A stretch of 64,000 bases of DNA from Kitagawia praeruptora (GCA_037693485.1 CM075348.1:17528501-17592500), one strand, 5' to 3'; positions 23,758 through 37,530 are shown, numbered from the stretch's first letter. Notes: a model not told the origin generated them from the sequence alone. Program-made: numbers and translations.

Positions 23758-25260
23758 TGTTAGTGTAGGTGCTCTAGAGGCAATACATTATTTCTCGAAT
23801 AAATCTTATGTCATTTGATTATTAAATAAATGTATTTATTATGACTCTAATTACTGCGATATTTGTTAGCATAATAAATGTCCTTAGAATAATGATACAC
23901 ATTATATAGTTTAAGTTTATAACTTGAACTTGAGATTATATAATATATATCATATTCTTAAAGGTCCCTAGTCGAGTATTATTATACAGGACAATAATAA
24001 TACATAAATAGGCTAGTATGTTTTTGACTGATAACCACATCTCATTGGTTATAAGTATGGAGATACTAAAGTCAATACATAGGTACATGTAGGGTACATG
24101 GTACTGGACAGACCCACCGTGAGATTCTTCATGTTAATTAAGTCATAAGAAAGACTCACAGTGATAATGGTGTAATGATCCTTTGACTTGAGATCATTAT
24201 ATTTCTATACGAGGATAATATACTTTGACTACATTAAAAGTTACCTTTGACCGGGTAATGATAAAAGTGGACATCGGGTATATTGTGAATCGTATGAGAA
24301 ATATGAATGATAGATAAAGGATTTAACCCTCCTATCAAATAGGAGAGATATTATTGGCCTCTTGATTGAGTGAGACTATAAAATGCATGGCCGTGCTCAA
24401 ATAATGATTTGTTATTAATAGTCTACTCATGGATCAAGTAAACCCGGATTAAATTATGAAGAGGATGACAATAAACATGCCTCGAGTTTAATCTATAATA
24501 TTTGGTTAAAGGGATTATATTACACGGGAACATTAATCACAAAAAGGTTTATCGAATCACGATTTAATTATTATTTAATTGGGTAGCAATGATGTATTAC
24601 TAGATACCGCTCATTGTTTATAATTTTATTGGAGAATAAAATTATTGCCAAAATAAATAATAACCTACAGGGTCACACACATAGAACATTTTAAAGGAAG
24701 AATTAATTTAAATTATGAATTTAAATTAATTAATGATAAGTTGGATTTTATTATATTAATTAAGTGAGACTTAATTAAGCTATAATAAAATACAAAGATA
24801 TGATTTTAATAATTAAGTTTGACTTAATTATTATCTATTTGAATAATAGAATTAGATTTTATTATTTAAACAAATCATATATGGGCTAGGTTTTTGATAA
24901 GGGCTTTTGGCTTTATACTATCCTATATATATATAGATATGGGGTAAAGGATTTTGTACGTGAAAAATCAGAAGAAGCCGCACAAAAACCCTAATCCTAA
25001 ACCTATTTTCATTAGAGGCTAGTACCTCACTTTCGGACAAGAAAAGTTCTTGGAGTGTTCGTGTGGATACCGTAGAGGAGGCTTTGAAGAGGAGCACTCG
25101 GAATCGTGCAAGATAGGATCTCTAATTGACATCCCTTTGTAAAGCTTCACAAGGTAAATTTTTCTTACTACCGTGATTATCCGAATTATTATACATGGAT
25201 CCGGGGTTTGGTTTCGATTTATTTACTGTTTCCGCTGCGAATATGCGATCGAAACCAACA
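23758..25260 (+). repeat. Copia LTR 2 (sense, shared by both units)
   Basis: 1503 bp. It serves as the 3' LTR of unit 1 and the 5' LTR of unit 2. No target duplication is found at its borders, as expected for a recombination-derived internal LTR. I noticed no difference from LTR 3. Confidence 0.92.
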
Positions 25261-25280
25261 ATCCTTCAAGAACGTCTCAT

Positions 25281-26805
25281 TGTTGGTTCCGATCGCATAT
25301 ACGCAGCGAAAAACAGTAATAAAATAAATCGAAACCAAGCCCGGGATCCATGTTTAATGCTAGATAATCATGGTAGTAAAAATGTGTTTACCTTTTGAAG
25401 CTTTACAATCGTAACAATAATGGAGATGCAAGCCTCCCACGAATATTGAGCGCTCCTCTTCGAAGCCTCCTCTACGGTATCCACACGAACACCCGAAAAA
25501 CGATTCTTCAATGGAAGAGAGGTACTAGCCTCCAATAATAATATGAGATGCAGATTTTTAGGGTTTTGGTTTTGGGATGCGGCTCAACTGATTTTTCACG
25601 TACTAAATCCTTTACCCCATATCTTTATATATAGGATAGTATAAAGCCAAAAGCCCTTATAAAAAACCTAGCCCAAATATGATTTGTTTAAATAATAAAA
25701 TCTAATTCTATTATTCAAATAAATAATAATTAAGTCAAACTTAATTATTAAAATCATATCTCATATATCTTTGTATTTTATTATAGCTTAATTAAGTCCC
25801 ACTTAATTAATATAATAAAATCCAACTTATCATTAATTAATTTAAATTCATAATTTAAATTAATTCTTCCTTTAAAATGTTCTATGTGTGTGACCCTGTA
25901 GGTTATTATTTATTTTGGCAATAATTTTATTCTCCAATAAAATTATAAACAATGAGCGGTATCTAGTAATACATCATTGCTACCCAATTAAATAATAATT
26001 AAATCGTGATTCGATAAACCTTTTGTGACTAATGTTCCCGTGTAATATAATCCCTTTAACCAAATATTATAGATTAAACTCGAGGCATGTTTATTGTCAT
26101 CCTCTTCATAATTTAATCCGGGTTTACTTGATCCATGAGTAGACTATTAATAACAAATCATTATTTGAGCACGGCCATGCATTTTATAGTCTCACTCAAT
26201 CAAGAGGCCAATAATATCTCTCCTATCTGATAGGAGGGTTAAATCCTTTATCTATCATTCATATTTCTCATACGATTCACAATATACCCGATGTCCACTT
26301 TTATCATTACCCGGTCAAAGGTAACTTTTGATGTAGTCAAAGTATATTATCCTCGTATAGAAATATAGTGATCTCAAGTCAAAGGATCATTACACCATTA
26401 TCACTGTGAGTCTTTCTTATGACTTAATTAACATGAAGAATCTCACGGTGGGTCTGTCCAGTACCATGTACCCCTACATGTACCTATGTATTGACTTTAG
26501 TATCTCCATACTTATAACCAATGAGATGTGGTTATCAGTCAAAAACATACTAGTCTATTTATGTATTATTATTGTCCTGTATAATAATACTCGACTAGGG
26601 ACCTTTAAGAATATGATATATTATATAATCTCAAATTCAAGTTGTAAACTTAAACTATATAATGTGTATCATTATTCCAAGGACATTTATTATGCTAACA
26701 AATATCGCAGTAATTAGAGTCATAATAAATACATTTATTAATAATCAAATGACATAAGGTTTATTCGAGAAACAATGTATTGCCTCTAGGGCACCTACAC
26801 TAACA
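25281..26805 (-). repeat. Inverted Copia LTR in unit 2
   Basis: Repeat of the inverted LTR at 14722-16246, preceded by the same 20-bp spacer (25261-25280). No difference from the first copy was noticed. With LTR 2 it makes the second 3-kb palindrome. Confidence 0.9.
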
Positions 26806-28358
26806 ATCTCCCACTTGCACTAGAGCCAATCACCCATGTATCTAATACCCATTGAACTAGTGTGACCGTCGTGCTTCTGCTGCGACAGGCTTTTGGTCAG
26901 TGGGTCTGCAATGTTATCATTTGTATGCACTTTACATATAGACAAAAACACAAAACCAGACTGTGATATAGTATCATCCCTCTCTGTTTTGAAACTCGCA
27001 TCGGTGTAACCTTTTACAACCAGTTTCTCCTCTCCTCCATACACCAAGAATGAATCTTTAGTCCTTTTCAGGTACTTTAGAATATTCTTGACTGCCGTCA
27101 AGTGACCTTCACCTGGATTAGACTGGTATCTATCCAGATAGATCTATTTGCTCCTTAACCAAGTCTTAACAGCCTTTAGAGAAGGTATGTCATTCCCCAT
27201 TAGTAGTATGTCATCAACATACAGTACTATGAATGCCACATGGCTCCCACTAACCTTCTTGTAAACACAAGGTTCATCCTCGTTTTAATCAAAGCCATAC
27301 TGTTTGACTATTTCATCAAAAACGAATATTCCATCTCCTAGAGACTGGACTGTTCATAGCATCTTGGTATGTGAGAGGCTCATCCTCATCTATGAGCATC
27401 AAATCCCCACATTGAGTCAAAAGAAATCCATATCTCTCTGGCTCATGGCGAACTCTACCAGATCTACGAACAACCTGTGTTTCTTGAGCATTATCTTTAT
27501 TCTGCTCTTGTTCCACCTCAAGTTCAATGCTATTTTGTGGTTCTCGATCTTCATCGAGATCTATAGTTCTCCCACTGTCTCTTTTGGAAACAAAATCTCT
27601 TTCCATGAAGACAGCATCTCGAGCAATGAACACTTTCTGCTCAGAAGGACTATAAAAAAAAAAAAAAATAATACGCCTTTGTTTCTTTAGGGTATCCCAC
27701 AAAATTGCACTCTTCAGATTTAGGTCCAAGCTTGTCAGATACTTGACGTTTTACAAACGCCTTGCATCCCCAAACTTTCATAAAGTTCATGCTTGACCGT
27801 TTCTCCTCCCATATCTCATATGGAGTCTTTTGAACCTTCTTGGTTGGAACACGATTAAGTGTGAAAGCCGCAGTTTCTAGAGCATAACCCCAGAAACTTA
27901 TTGGAAGATCTGCATGACTCATCATCGATCGTACCATGTCCAACAGAGTACGATTTCTCCTCTCTGAAACTCCATTCCATTGAGGTGTACCTGACGGAGT
28001 GAGTTGTGATACAATACCACACTCCTTTAAATACTCTTTAAATTCGGTGCTTAAGTATTCACCCCCACGATCAGATCGTAAGATTTTAATACTTGCACAT
28101 CCGCCTATTTGCTTCTCTACTTCAGCCTTGTATTCTTTGAATTTATCAAAAGAATCGGATTTATTCTTCATAAGATATACATATCCATATCTACTGAAGT
28201 CATCAGTAAATGTTATGAAGTAGTAGTAGCCTCCTCTAGCCATCACACGCATTGGACCATATACATCACTATGTATTAGCTCCAAACGTTCAGTGGCCCT
28301 TTGACCCTTACCAGTAAAAGGAGCTTTAGTCATCTTACCAAGCAAACAAGATTCGCAT
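26806..28358 (-). pseudogene. Inverted, internally deleted Copia pol fragment (unit 2)
   Basis: Same structure and same internal deletions as 16247-17800, with joins MNSP/SRRWNIRF and SGFVF/ICKVHTNDN. It differs in the A-run near 27654-27668 (15 A, against 13 in unit 1, with one fewer TAA following). It ends in mid-integrase at the same join with the leader. Confidence 0.88.
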
Positions 28359-30334
28359 TTTTCGCATTTTGATTCTTCTGTTTTGCTGCGTTCTTTGATC
28401 TGTTGTTACCTGCTATGTTTTAATAAGATTAAAACGTGACCTTAACACTTGTAAAACCAGTCGATAATCCTGTTATCAGTTCATGCAAGTTTTACGTAAG
28501 TATATACATACGTGTTTATACATTACTGTTAATAGGTTTAGATTTTAATCCTTCCAGAATCTGTGATATATGATTGTGTTATGACTGCATAGATAATCGT
28601 AGGTCTGTATAATCATTTTGGTATCAAAATCATGATTACAATGAAGGACACGATCGAACTGGGTTTCTGGAAATCTGCAGAAAATATTCATGTACAGGTG
28701 ATGCGCATACTGTAGATGCGTATCACCTAGGGTTATAGCCAGTCACGCATACGCGGAATGCGTTTCTGGTAGAATTAACAGATAAGGTCTGTCACGCGTA
28801 CTGTAGATGCGTGTCAGCTGTTTTAATAAAAAAAAAAAAAAAAAAAATTTTGGCTAGGTTTTGCATGCTAGATTAAATTATAATTGTTAAGGTTTAAATT
28901 GGAGTATGCAAAATTTTTAATTAATTAGTAATTTTGATTACTAGATTAATATTTAATTAAAGTGCGTTAATTTTAATTTTTATGATTTGATCATATTTAA
29001 TTTATGTTGTATAAAATTGTGTTTATACAATATGTGATGCTTTTAATTGCTATGTGAGCATGATGCATGGTTATGGCCCCAAGACCTATTTTTTTAAATT
29101 TATTTTATTAATTTTAATTTATGGTTTGTAATAATTAAATACGACTTGCATGTCGTTTTTCTTTTTGTAATTATTTTATCTCGAATGCAACTCAAGTTCT
29201 TTTGTAATTTGTTTCAAAAGAGGAGCTTGGAGGCAATCAAGGCAGCTTTGGAAGCGAAGCAGAGATTTTGTAATAATTAGTTATTACCACCATAGATTGA
29301 CCTTGATTTTTCCATTAGCTTGGAAAAATCGCATAGGATTGGGCCATAACCATAGCATATTAATTTAGGTGATGCACTTTACATATAATGTATGTGTAGA
29401 GTAGCAAATGTATGCATATTTTAATTAGATTAATGATGTATGCATGTATTAGATACATCACCCATGCCATGCTTGCCATGCTAAACAAGATAAAATCTGT
29501 AACGATTCGAGATTTTAAAATGAACAAACGATCATGAGATTTCTGTGTTTATGAAACACGGAATTTAATACGAATTTTCAATTATTTAGATATGGGGAGA
29601 TTTTGTCAAAAACAGGTTTTACCTGTAAGGAAGTTGGGTATTAAGTGAGGCCACTTGTGACTCCTCCAACAACCTGGAAATCAAACTATTGATGAATATT
29701 GATTTGAAGTATTTAATTCAAGGAAAAATTGGGAATCTCTTTATGATGGGATCATGATCGTTTTAATTCTAAACCCCTTAATAAAATATTAAGTTTTTTC
29801 GGATGCTTTCCAATGAATGAACACTCATCAAATCCTAGATCGATAAGGGGAATGACTGCCAGTGGCAGGGGACTCCTGTCTATCGTGGTGAGATGCGACG
29901 AATATAAACGGTTATATTCGGCCGTTGTATCATTGGGTCTAACTTAACTGAGTCGTCATAATAAGGTGAAAATAAACGGTTATATTCAATTATTATGAAC
30001 TTAGAAGCATAGAGTTTGGTTTAAAATCTATTAGATAGATAAGAACAATTGTTGTTCACCAAACTATCCAAGAATTATATATGATATAATTGACAATTGT
30101 TGTCTACCTAAATAATCACGTTTTAAGGACTACCAGTGGTTGACTTAGGACATGATGAAATATGGATCTTGGCTCACTAGAAAGATTTATGGGATATTCT
30201 TTCCGAATTGATAGTAAGGGCTATTAATTTGATAAAAATAGTGGGAGATATATTATGAATATGTCATAATCACTTGAACATAATTAATATAACAATCTAA
30301 CTTATCTTATGCATTTTATCATTGTAGAAAACAA
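28359..30334 (+). other. Copia leader, unit 2
   Basis: Copy of the leader at 17801-19776 with the same three hairpins (28696-28817). Differences seen are an A at 29194 in place of G and a changed A/T-run length near 28830. No protein is encoded. Confidence 0.7.
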
Positions 30335-33300
30335 ATGGCACAAAACACAAACAACACTTTCTCTGTACGATCAGTCCTTGAGAAGGACAAGCTGACAGGA
30401 TCAAACTTCCTTGACTGGTCTAGGAATTTGAGAATTGTTCTCATGCAGGAAAAGAAATCTTATGTGATTGACATTCCTCCACCGGCAGCCCTTGCTGCCA
30501 ATGCCACTGATGCTCAACGAAATGCTTATCAGAAGCATATTGATGATGCGACTGATGTGGCCTGTCTTATGCTTGCTACTATGGATGCTGAGCTTCAGAA
30601 GCAGCATTTTGATATGAATGCTTATACTATGTTTGAACATCTTTCGACGATGTTTCAATCACAGGCTCATGTGGAAAAGTTCAACACGAGCAAAGCACTC
30701 TTCTCGTGCAAGCAGGGCAACGGACCAGTTGGACCACATGTTCTAAAGATGATTGGGTATTGTGATTACCTTTCTCGTTTGGGTTTCCCGCTTCAACGAG
30801 AGGCTCAAGTCGATATAATCTTGCAATCTTTGAACAGCGACTATACTCAGTTCATTATGACTTTTAATATGACTGAGCAAGATAAGACTCCTATGGAATT
30901 GTTGGCCATGCTGAGGACCACTGAAGCAAATATGGTCAAGGCACCTGAGAAAGCTCCCATAATGATGGTGGGCAAGAAAGGTGCTAAGGGAAAAGGGAAA
31001 TGGAAGGGCAAGAAGAAGATAGCATCCAAAGATCTTGGTCCTTCTAAGCCCTCTTTCAAAAAGGCTAAAAAGCCGAAGGGAGATGTCGCAAATGCTGACA
31101 AAGGTGAATGTCACTATTGCCACAAGCCTGGTCACTGGAAGAGAAACTGTCCAGCTTATTTGGAGGATCTGAAGAAAATGAAGGGTGTTCAGATTTCTGG
31201 ATCAGGTATTTATGTTATAGAAGTCAATCTGTCTATTTCTACATCTTGGGTATTGGATACTGGATGTGCTTCTCACATTTGTATAAATGTGCAGGAACTG
31301 CAGAGAAATAGGAATTTGGCTAAGGGAGAAGTGGACCCTACGAGTAGGCTATGGAGCAAGAGTTGCTGATTTAGCCGTAGGAACTTATTATTTATCTTTG
31401 CCCTCTGGGCTTGTTTTAGAACTAAATGACTGTTATTACGTGCCTGCGATTTGCAGAAACATTATTTCTGTTTCTTGTTTGGACAAGAAAGGTTTTTCGT
31501 TTACAATAAAGAACAACAGTTGCTCTTTTGCTTTGAATGATTTAACCTATGGTGTTGCGCGTTTATTTAATGGTTTATATGTTCTTGATTTGGATAATCC
31601 TATCTGTAACATAGAAAACAAACGATTTAAAGTAAATGACTCAAATCAAACATACCTCTGGCATTGTCGTTTAGGCCATATAAATGAGAAACGCATATCC
31701 AAATTACATAAGGATGGATATTTGGATAAGTTTGATTTTGAATCATACGATGAATGCGAATCTTGTTTGCTTGGTAAGATGACTAAAGCCCCTTTTACTG
31801 GTAAGGGTCAAAGGGCCACTGAACGTTTGGAGCTAATACATAGTGATGTATGTGGCCCAATGCGTGTGATGGCTAGAGGAGGCTACTACTACTTCATAAC
31901 ATTTACTGATGACTTCAGTAGATATGGATATGTATATCTTATGAAGAACAAATCCGATTCTTTTGAAAAATTCAAAGAATAGAAGGTTGAAGTAGAGAAG
32001 CAAATAGGCGGAGGTGCAAGTATTAAGATCTTACGATCCGATCGTGGGGGTGAATACTTAAGCACCGAATTTAAAGAGTATTTAAAAGAGTGTGGTATTG
32101 TATCACAACTCACTACGCCAAGTACACCTCAATGGAATGGAGTTTCAGAGAGGAAAAATCGTACTCTGTTGGACATGGTACGATCGATGATGAGTCATGC
32201 AGATCTTCCAATAAGTTTCTGGGGTTATGCTCTAGAAACAGCGGCTTTTACACTTAACCGTGTTCCAACCAAGAAGGTTCAAAAGACTCCATATGAGATA
32301 TGGGAGGAGAAATGGTCAAGCATGAACTTTACGAAAGTTTGGGGATGCAAGGCGTTTGTAAAACGTCAAGTATCTGACAAGCTTGGACCTAAATCCGAAG
32401 AGTGCAATTTTGTGGGATACCCTAAAGAAACAAAGGCGTATTATTTTTATAGTCCTTCTGAGCAGAAAGTGTTCATTGCTCGAGATGCTGTCTTCATGGA
32501 AAGAGATTTTGTTTCCAAAAGAGACAGTGGGAGAACTATAGATCTTGATGAAGATCGAGAACCACAAAATAGCATTGAACCTGAGGTGGAACAAGAGCAG
32601 AATAATGATAATGCTCAAGAAACACAGGTTGTTCGTAGATCTGGTAGAAATCGGCATGAGCCAGAGAGATATGGATTTCTCTTGACTAAATGTGGTGATT
32701 TGATGCTCATAGATGAAGATGAGCCTCTCACATACCAAGATGCTATGAACAGTCCAGACTCTAAGAGATGGCTTGAAGCCATGAAATCCGAGATGGATTC
32801 CATGTACGAAAACCAAGTTTGGGATTTGGTTGATCCACCTGAAGGGGTAAAACCCGTAGGGTGCAAGTGGGTTTTCAAGAAGAAAACTGACATGGAGGGA
32901 AATGTTCAGACCTATAAAGCAAGACTGGTTGCGAAAGGGTTCAAACAAATTCATGGTATTGACTATGATGAAACTTTCTCACCAGTTGTCATGGTCAAGT
33001 CCATACGGATTTTGCTTGCAATTGCAGCATTCCATGATTACGAAATCTGGCAAATGGATGTCAAAACAGCTTTCCTTAATGGGAGCCTTGAAGAGGATGT
33101 GTACATGACACAACCTGAAGGTTTTGTCGATCCAAGGAATGTTGGCAAGGTATGTAAATTACGACGATCCATTTATGGATTGAAGCAAGCCTCTAGGAGA
33201 TGGAATATTCGTTTTGATGAAACAGTCAAGGAGTATGGCTTTATTCAAAACGAAGATGAACCTTGTGTTTACAAGAAGGTTAGTGGGAGCCATGTGGCAT

Positions 33301-34301
33301 TCATAGTACTGTATGTTGATGACATACTACTAATGGGGAATGACATACCTTCTCTAAAGGCTGTTAAGACTTGGTTAGGGAGCAATTTCTCTATGAAAGA
33401 CTTAGGAGAGGCAACCTACATTCTAGGAATGAGGATCTATAGGGATAGATCTAAAAGGATGATCGGTCTAAGTCAGAGTACATACATTGATAAAGTTTTG
33501 CATCGTTTTGGTATGCAAAATGCAAAAAGGGGATATGTCCCTGTGTCTCAAGGGATAACGATCTCTAAAGACCAGTGTCCGAAATCATTGGATGAGAAGG
33601 ACCACATGAGTAAGGTTCCATATGCCTCAGCAATTGGATCTATCATGTATGCAATGGTATGTACTCGCCCAGATGTTTCGTATGCTCTGAGCATGACGAG
33701 CAGATACCAGTCTAATCCAGGTGAAGGTCACTGGACGGCAGTCAAGAATATTCTAAAGTACCTGAAAAGGACTAAAGATTCATTCTTGGTGTATGGAGGA
33801 GAGGAGAAATTGGTTGTAAAAGGTTACACCGATGCAAGTTTCCAAACAGACAGGGATGATACTGTATCCCAGTCTGGTTTTGTGTTTTGTCTAAATGGAG
33901 GTGCTGTAAGCTGGAAGAGTTCAAAGCAAGAAACAGTAGCTGATTCTACAATGGAGGCTGAGTACATTGCAGCTTGTGAAGCGGCTAAGGAGGCAGTTTG
34001 GATTCGAAAATTCATTTTTGATTTGGAAGTGGTTCCATCGATTGCAGATCCCATTGATCTATACTGCGATAATAATGGGGCCATTGCACAGGCTAGAGAG
34101 CCTAGATCGCACTCCCGATCCAAACATATACTCAGAAGATATCACCTCATACGAGAGATTAATGAAAGAGGTGAAATACATATATGTAAAGTGCATACAA
34201 ATGATAACATTGCAGACCCACTGACCAAGGGCCTGTCGCAGCAGAAGCACGACGGTCACACTAGTTCCATGGGTATTAGATACATGGGTGATTGGCTCTA
34301 G
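30335..34301 (+). pseudogene. Copia gag-pol, unit 2 (same frameshift and stop)
   Basis: Copy of the unit 1 gag-pol with the same extra C near 31336-31338 and the same TAG in integrase at 31980-31982. Domain order and motifs are as in unit 1. The only substitution noticed is C at 31757 (T at 21199), a base also present in the inverted pol fragment. Shared lesions show that both units descend from one already inactive copy. Confidence 0.93.
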
Positions 34302-34315
34302 TGCAAGTGGGAGAT

Positions 34316-35818
34316 TGTTAGTGTAGGTGCTCTAGAGGCAATACATTATTTCTCGAATAAATCTTATGTCATTTGATTATTAAATAAATGTATTTATTAT
34401 GACTCTAATTACTGCGATATTTGTTAGCATAATAAATGTCCTTAGAATAATGATACACATTATATAGTTTAAGTTTATAACTTGAACTTGAGATTATATA
34501 ATATATATCATATTCTTAAAGGTCCCTAGTCGAGTATTATTATACAGGACAATAATAATACATAAATAGGCTAGTATGTTTTTGACTGATAACCACATCT
34601 CATTGGTTATAAGTATGGAGATACTAAAGTCAATACATAGGTACATGTAGGGTACATGGTACTGGACAGACCCACCGTGAGATTCTTCATGTTAATTAAG
34701 TCATAAGAAAGACTCACAGTGATAATGGTGTAATGATCCTTTGACTTGAGATCATTATATTTCTATACGAGGATAATATACTTTGACTACATTAAAAGTT
34801 ACCTTTGACCGGGTAATGATAAAAGTGGACATCGGGTATATTGTGAATCGTATGAGAAATATGAATGATAGATAAAGGATTTAACCCTCCTATCAAATAG
34901 GAGAGATATTATTGGCCTCTTGATTGAGTGAGACTATAAAATGCATGGCCGTGCTCAAATAATGATTTGTTATTAATAGTCTACTCATGGATCAAGTAAA
35001 CCCGGATTAAATTATGAAGAGGATGACAATAAACATGCCTCGAGTTTAATCTATAATATTTGGTTAAAGGGATTATATTACACGGGAACATTAATCACAA
35101 AAAGGTTTATCGAATCACGATTTAATTATTATTTAATTGGGTAGCAATGATGTATTACTAGATACCGCTCATTGTTTATAATTTTATTGGAGAATAAAAT
35201 TATTGCCAAAATAAATAATAACCTACAGGGTCACACACATAGAACATTTTAAAGGAAGAATTAATTTAAATTATGAATTTAAATTAATTAATGATAAGTT
35301 GGATTTTATTATATTAATTAAGTGAGACTTAATTAAGCTATAATAAAATACAAAGATATGATTTTAATAATTAAGTTTGACTTAATTATTATCTATTTGA
35401 ATAATAGAATTAGATTTTATTATTTAAACAAATCATATATGGGCTAGGTTTTTGATAAGGGCTTTTGGCTTTATACTATCCTATATATATATAGATATGG
35501 GGTAAAGGATTTTGTACGTGAAAAATCAGAAGAAGCCGCACAAAAACCCTAATCCTAAACCTATTTTCATTAGAGGCTAGTACCTCACTTTCGGACAAGA
35601 AAAGTTCTTGGAGTGTTCGTGTGGATACCGTAGAGGAGGCTTTGAAGAGGAGCACTCGGAATCGTGCAAGATAGGATCTCTAATTGACATCCCTTTGTAA
35701 AGCTTCACAAGGTAAATTTTTCTTACTACCGTGATTATCCGAATTATTATACATGGATCCGGGGTTTGGTTTCGATTTATTTACTGTTTCCGCTGCGAAT
35801 ATGCGATCGAAACCAACA
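34316..35818 (+). repeat. Copia LTR 3 (sense)
   Basis: 1503 bp, beginning TGTTAGTGTAGG and ending GAAACCAACA. It is followed directly by the ATTAT duplication (35819-35823) and then the rest of the outer 5' LTR. Confidence 0.92.
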
Positions 35819-35823
35819 ATTAT

Positions 35824-36523
35824 ATTATTTTCAATCCATTGAGAAGTTCTGAGAAGTTATCGAGATGTGTTCTTTATATGAGAAGTCGTTTATTATATTA
35901 TTTCAAATCAATTGAGCGGTATTGAGGAGTATTTTTGAGTTATATGAGGAGTATTTTGAGAAGTTATTGAGATGTATTTATTCTTTCATATGAGTAGTAT
36001 TTCGAGATTTATAACAAATTTCCGAGTTGATTTCTTTTCAAAAGTAGATATATTATAGAGTGATACAAAACATATTTTTGTCGAGTTTTTGTCGTATTAT
36101 ATGATATCTATATATATACTTGCTGGGCATTCTTTGGCTCATACTTGCTATTTATATATTATAAAACAGGGGTAATCAGAGCTGATTCTAGTACAGTGAA
36201 CCGTGATTAAGGGAAAGGGAAGACAACTGATGCAGTGTGTTAATCTTATAGCATTTGAGAAGGGTGCAGACTGGGAAAGTGTTTATATAATGTTGATTAT
36301 CTAGTACTTTGGAGTTGTAATAGTATTTCGGAGATTCTGGGAAGTGAACTTGAGATGTAATATCTTCTGGATTATTGAGTACTTGTTCTAAGACTATAAC
36401 CCGTGGAGTAAAAGATGGTGTGTACTATGAATATTATTGTAGATTATATTGTGAGCAGGTGATCGAATATTCCGCAAGAGATATGACGACCTGGATTCCT
36501 GTAGGGAATTTGGGGGCGTTACA
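35824..36523 (+). repeat. Outer element 5' LTR, right part
   Basis: Resumes the LTR interrupted at 13198 and corresponds to the end of the 3' LTR (about 40550-41246). It ends GGGGGCGTTACA, directly before the primer-binding site. Confidence 0.9.
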
Positions 36524-36527
36524 GTAA

Positions 36528-36538
36528 TGGTATCAGAG
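36528..36538 (+). promoter_or_regulatory. Primer-binding site (tRNA-Met type)
   Basis: TGGTATCAGAG lies four bases after the 5' LTR end and matches the initiator-tRNA-Met primer-binding site used by many plant LTR elements. Confidence 0.85.
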
Positions 36539-36611
36539 ACGTAGGTTATAAATCTTAGAACGAGTGTAGGAGGAGTTATGATTATATAAGAGAGAGTTAA
36601 GCAGCCAAGGA

Positions 36612-36616
<5 letters not shown>

Positions 36617-36690
<74 letters not shown>
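36617..36690. repeat. (TA)n microsatellite
   Basis: About 74 bp of uninterrupted TA. The open frames through it are artefacts. Confidence 0.95.
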
Positions 36691-36693
<3 letters not shown>

Positions 36694-37517
36694 GGATTTC
36701 AAGGAGTTATGAGGTGGAGGCATGATGGCCATTTGCAGTAGTAGAATCAATTAGAACGAGAGAAAGGTGTATCTATGATTTATTTATGGGTGAAATTTGA
36801 GTATATACAGTTATGTATCCATAAATATGCATATATATACAACTGCAGGTATATACATGTATATATATGAATATGTACAGATATGTACTGTTTTCATAAA
36901 TAAATATTTCATGGGTATGTAGTTTTGTTAGACTAAACCATATTGGGATAAGTGGAAATGAGTAAAGCTGTGACTATTGAAGAAGTGTGGAAGAAATAAA
37001 TTGAGTGGGTTTTATAGATGGAAACAAAATGAGAAGAGTATAATGGTATTAGGTATATATTTGAAGGAGGAAGGAGCTAGAAAATTTCAGCGGGGATTAA
37101 AACAATAAATTGGATATAATGATACAGTGTTTTAGATAAGGGACTATGTGATATGGGTATACGAAGCAGGCATGGTAAAGACTGAGAGTGAATTAATTCA
37201 GAAGGATAAAGACGAGAAGAAAGAGGTATATTTTATGATTAGTAAGAGAAAAGAATATGATGAATTTGAAGTCATAATTGAGATTTACTATTGAGGATAA
37301 GGTGTATTTTGAGGATAAAGTCAGGGTAAGAATAAATGAAGGAAGTGGGTATAAATGATGAGACGGTATGAAAATAGATGGTATAACATAAGAGTTTATA
37401 ATTGAGATTTGGGGAGCATAAAGCTGGTAAAAAGTAACGAGAGGATATTGGAAAGTAGAGTACGAAATAAACAACCTTAGTTATTGCCTACGTTGATTCC
37501 GAGAACGGAATCCTTTT

Positions 37518-37529
37518 AAGGAGGGAAGA
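37518..37529 (+). promoter_or_regulatory. Polypurine tract of the outer element
   Basis: AAGGAGGGAAGA lies directly before the 3' LTR and fits the plus-strand priming site. Confidence 0.8.
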
Positions 37530-37530
37530 C

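Larger units (their letters stand above)
13199..35818 (+). mobile_element. Tandem Copia array: LTR-internal-LTR-internal-LTR
   Basis: Three sense LTRs (13199-14701, 23758-25260, 34316-35818), each 1503 bp, enclose two internal regions about 9055 bp long. One 5-bp duplication (ATTAT) flanks the whole array, so a single insertion was later expanded. Units are almost identical. Differences seen: position 13709 (C) against 24268 and 34826 (T); 18636 (G) against 29194 (A); 21199 (T) against 31757 (C); and A-run lengths near 17095 and 18273. The internal region is abnormal: after the sense LTR come a 20-bp spacer, an inverted LTR, an inverted broken pol fragment, a leader, and then gag-pol. Unequal crossing-over between LTRs is the simplest origin of the tandem. 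Confidence 0.92.
36524..37530 (+). other. Outer element internal region (non-coding)
   Basis: About 1 kb between the two outer LTRs. It holds the primer-binding site, a TA microsatellite (about 36617-36690), purine-rich sequence and a terminal purine tract. No gag, protease, integrase or reverse transcriptase motif is found in any frame. Confidence 0.85.

Noticed and set aside
13199..35818. Tandem array as a pure assembly duplication
   Set aside because: The two units differ at several positions and in A-run lengths, the LTRs differ at 13709, and flanking target duplications are in order. A real array is likelier, but spanning long reads would settle it.
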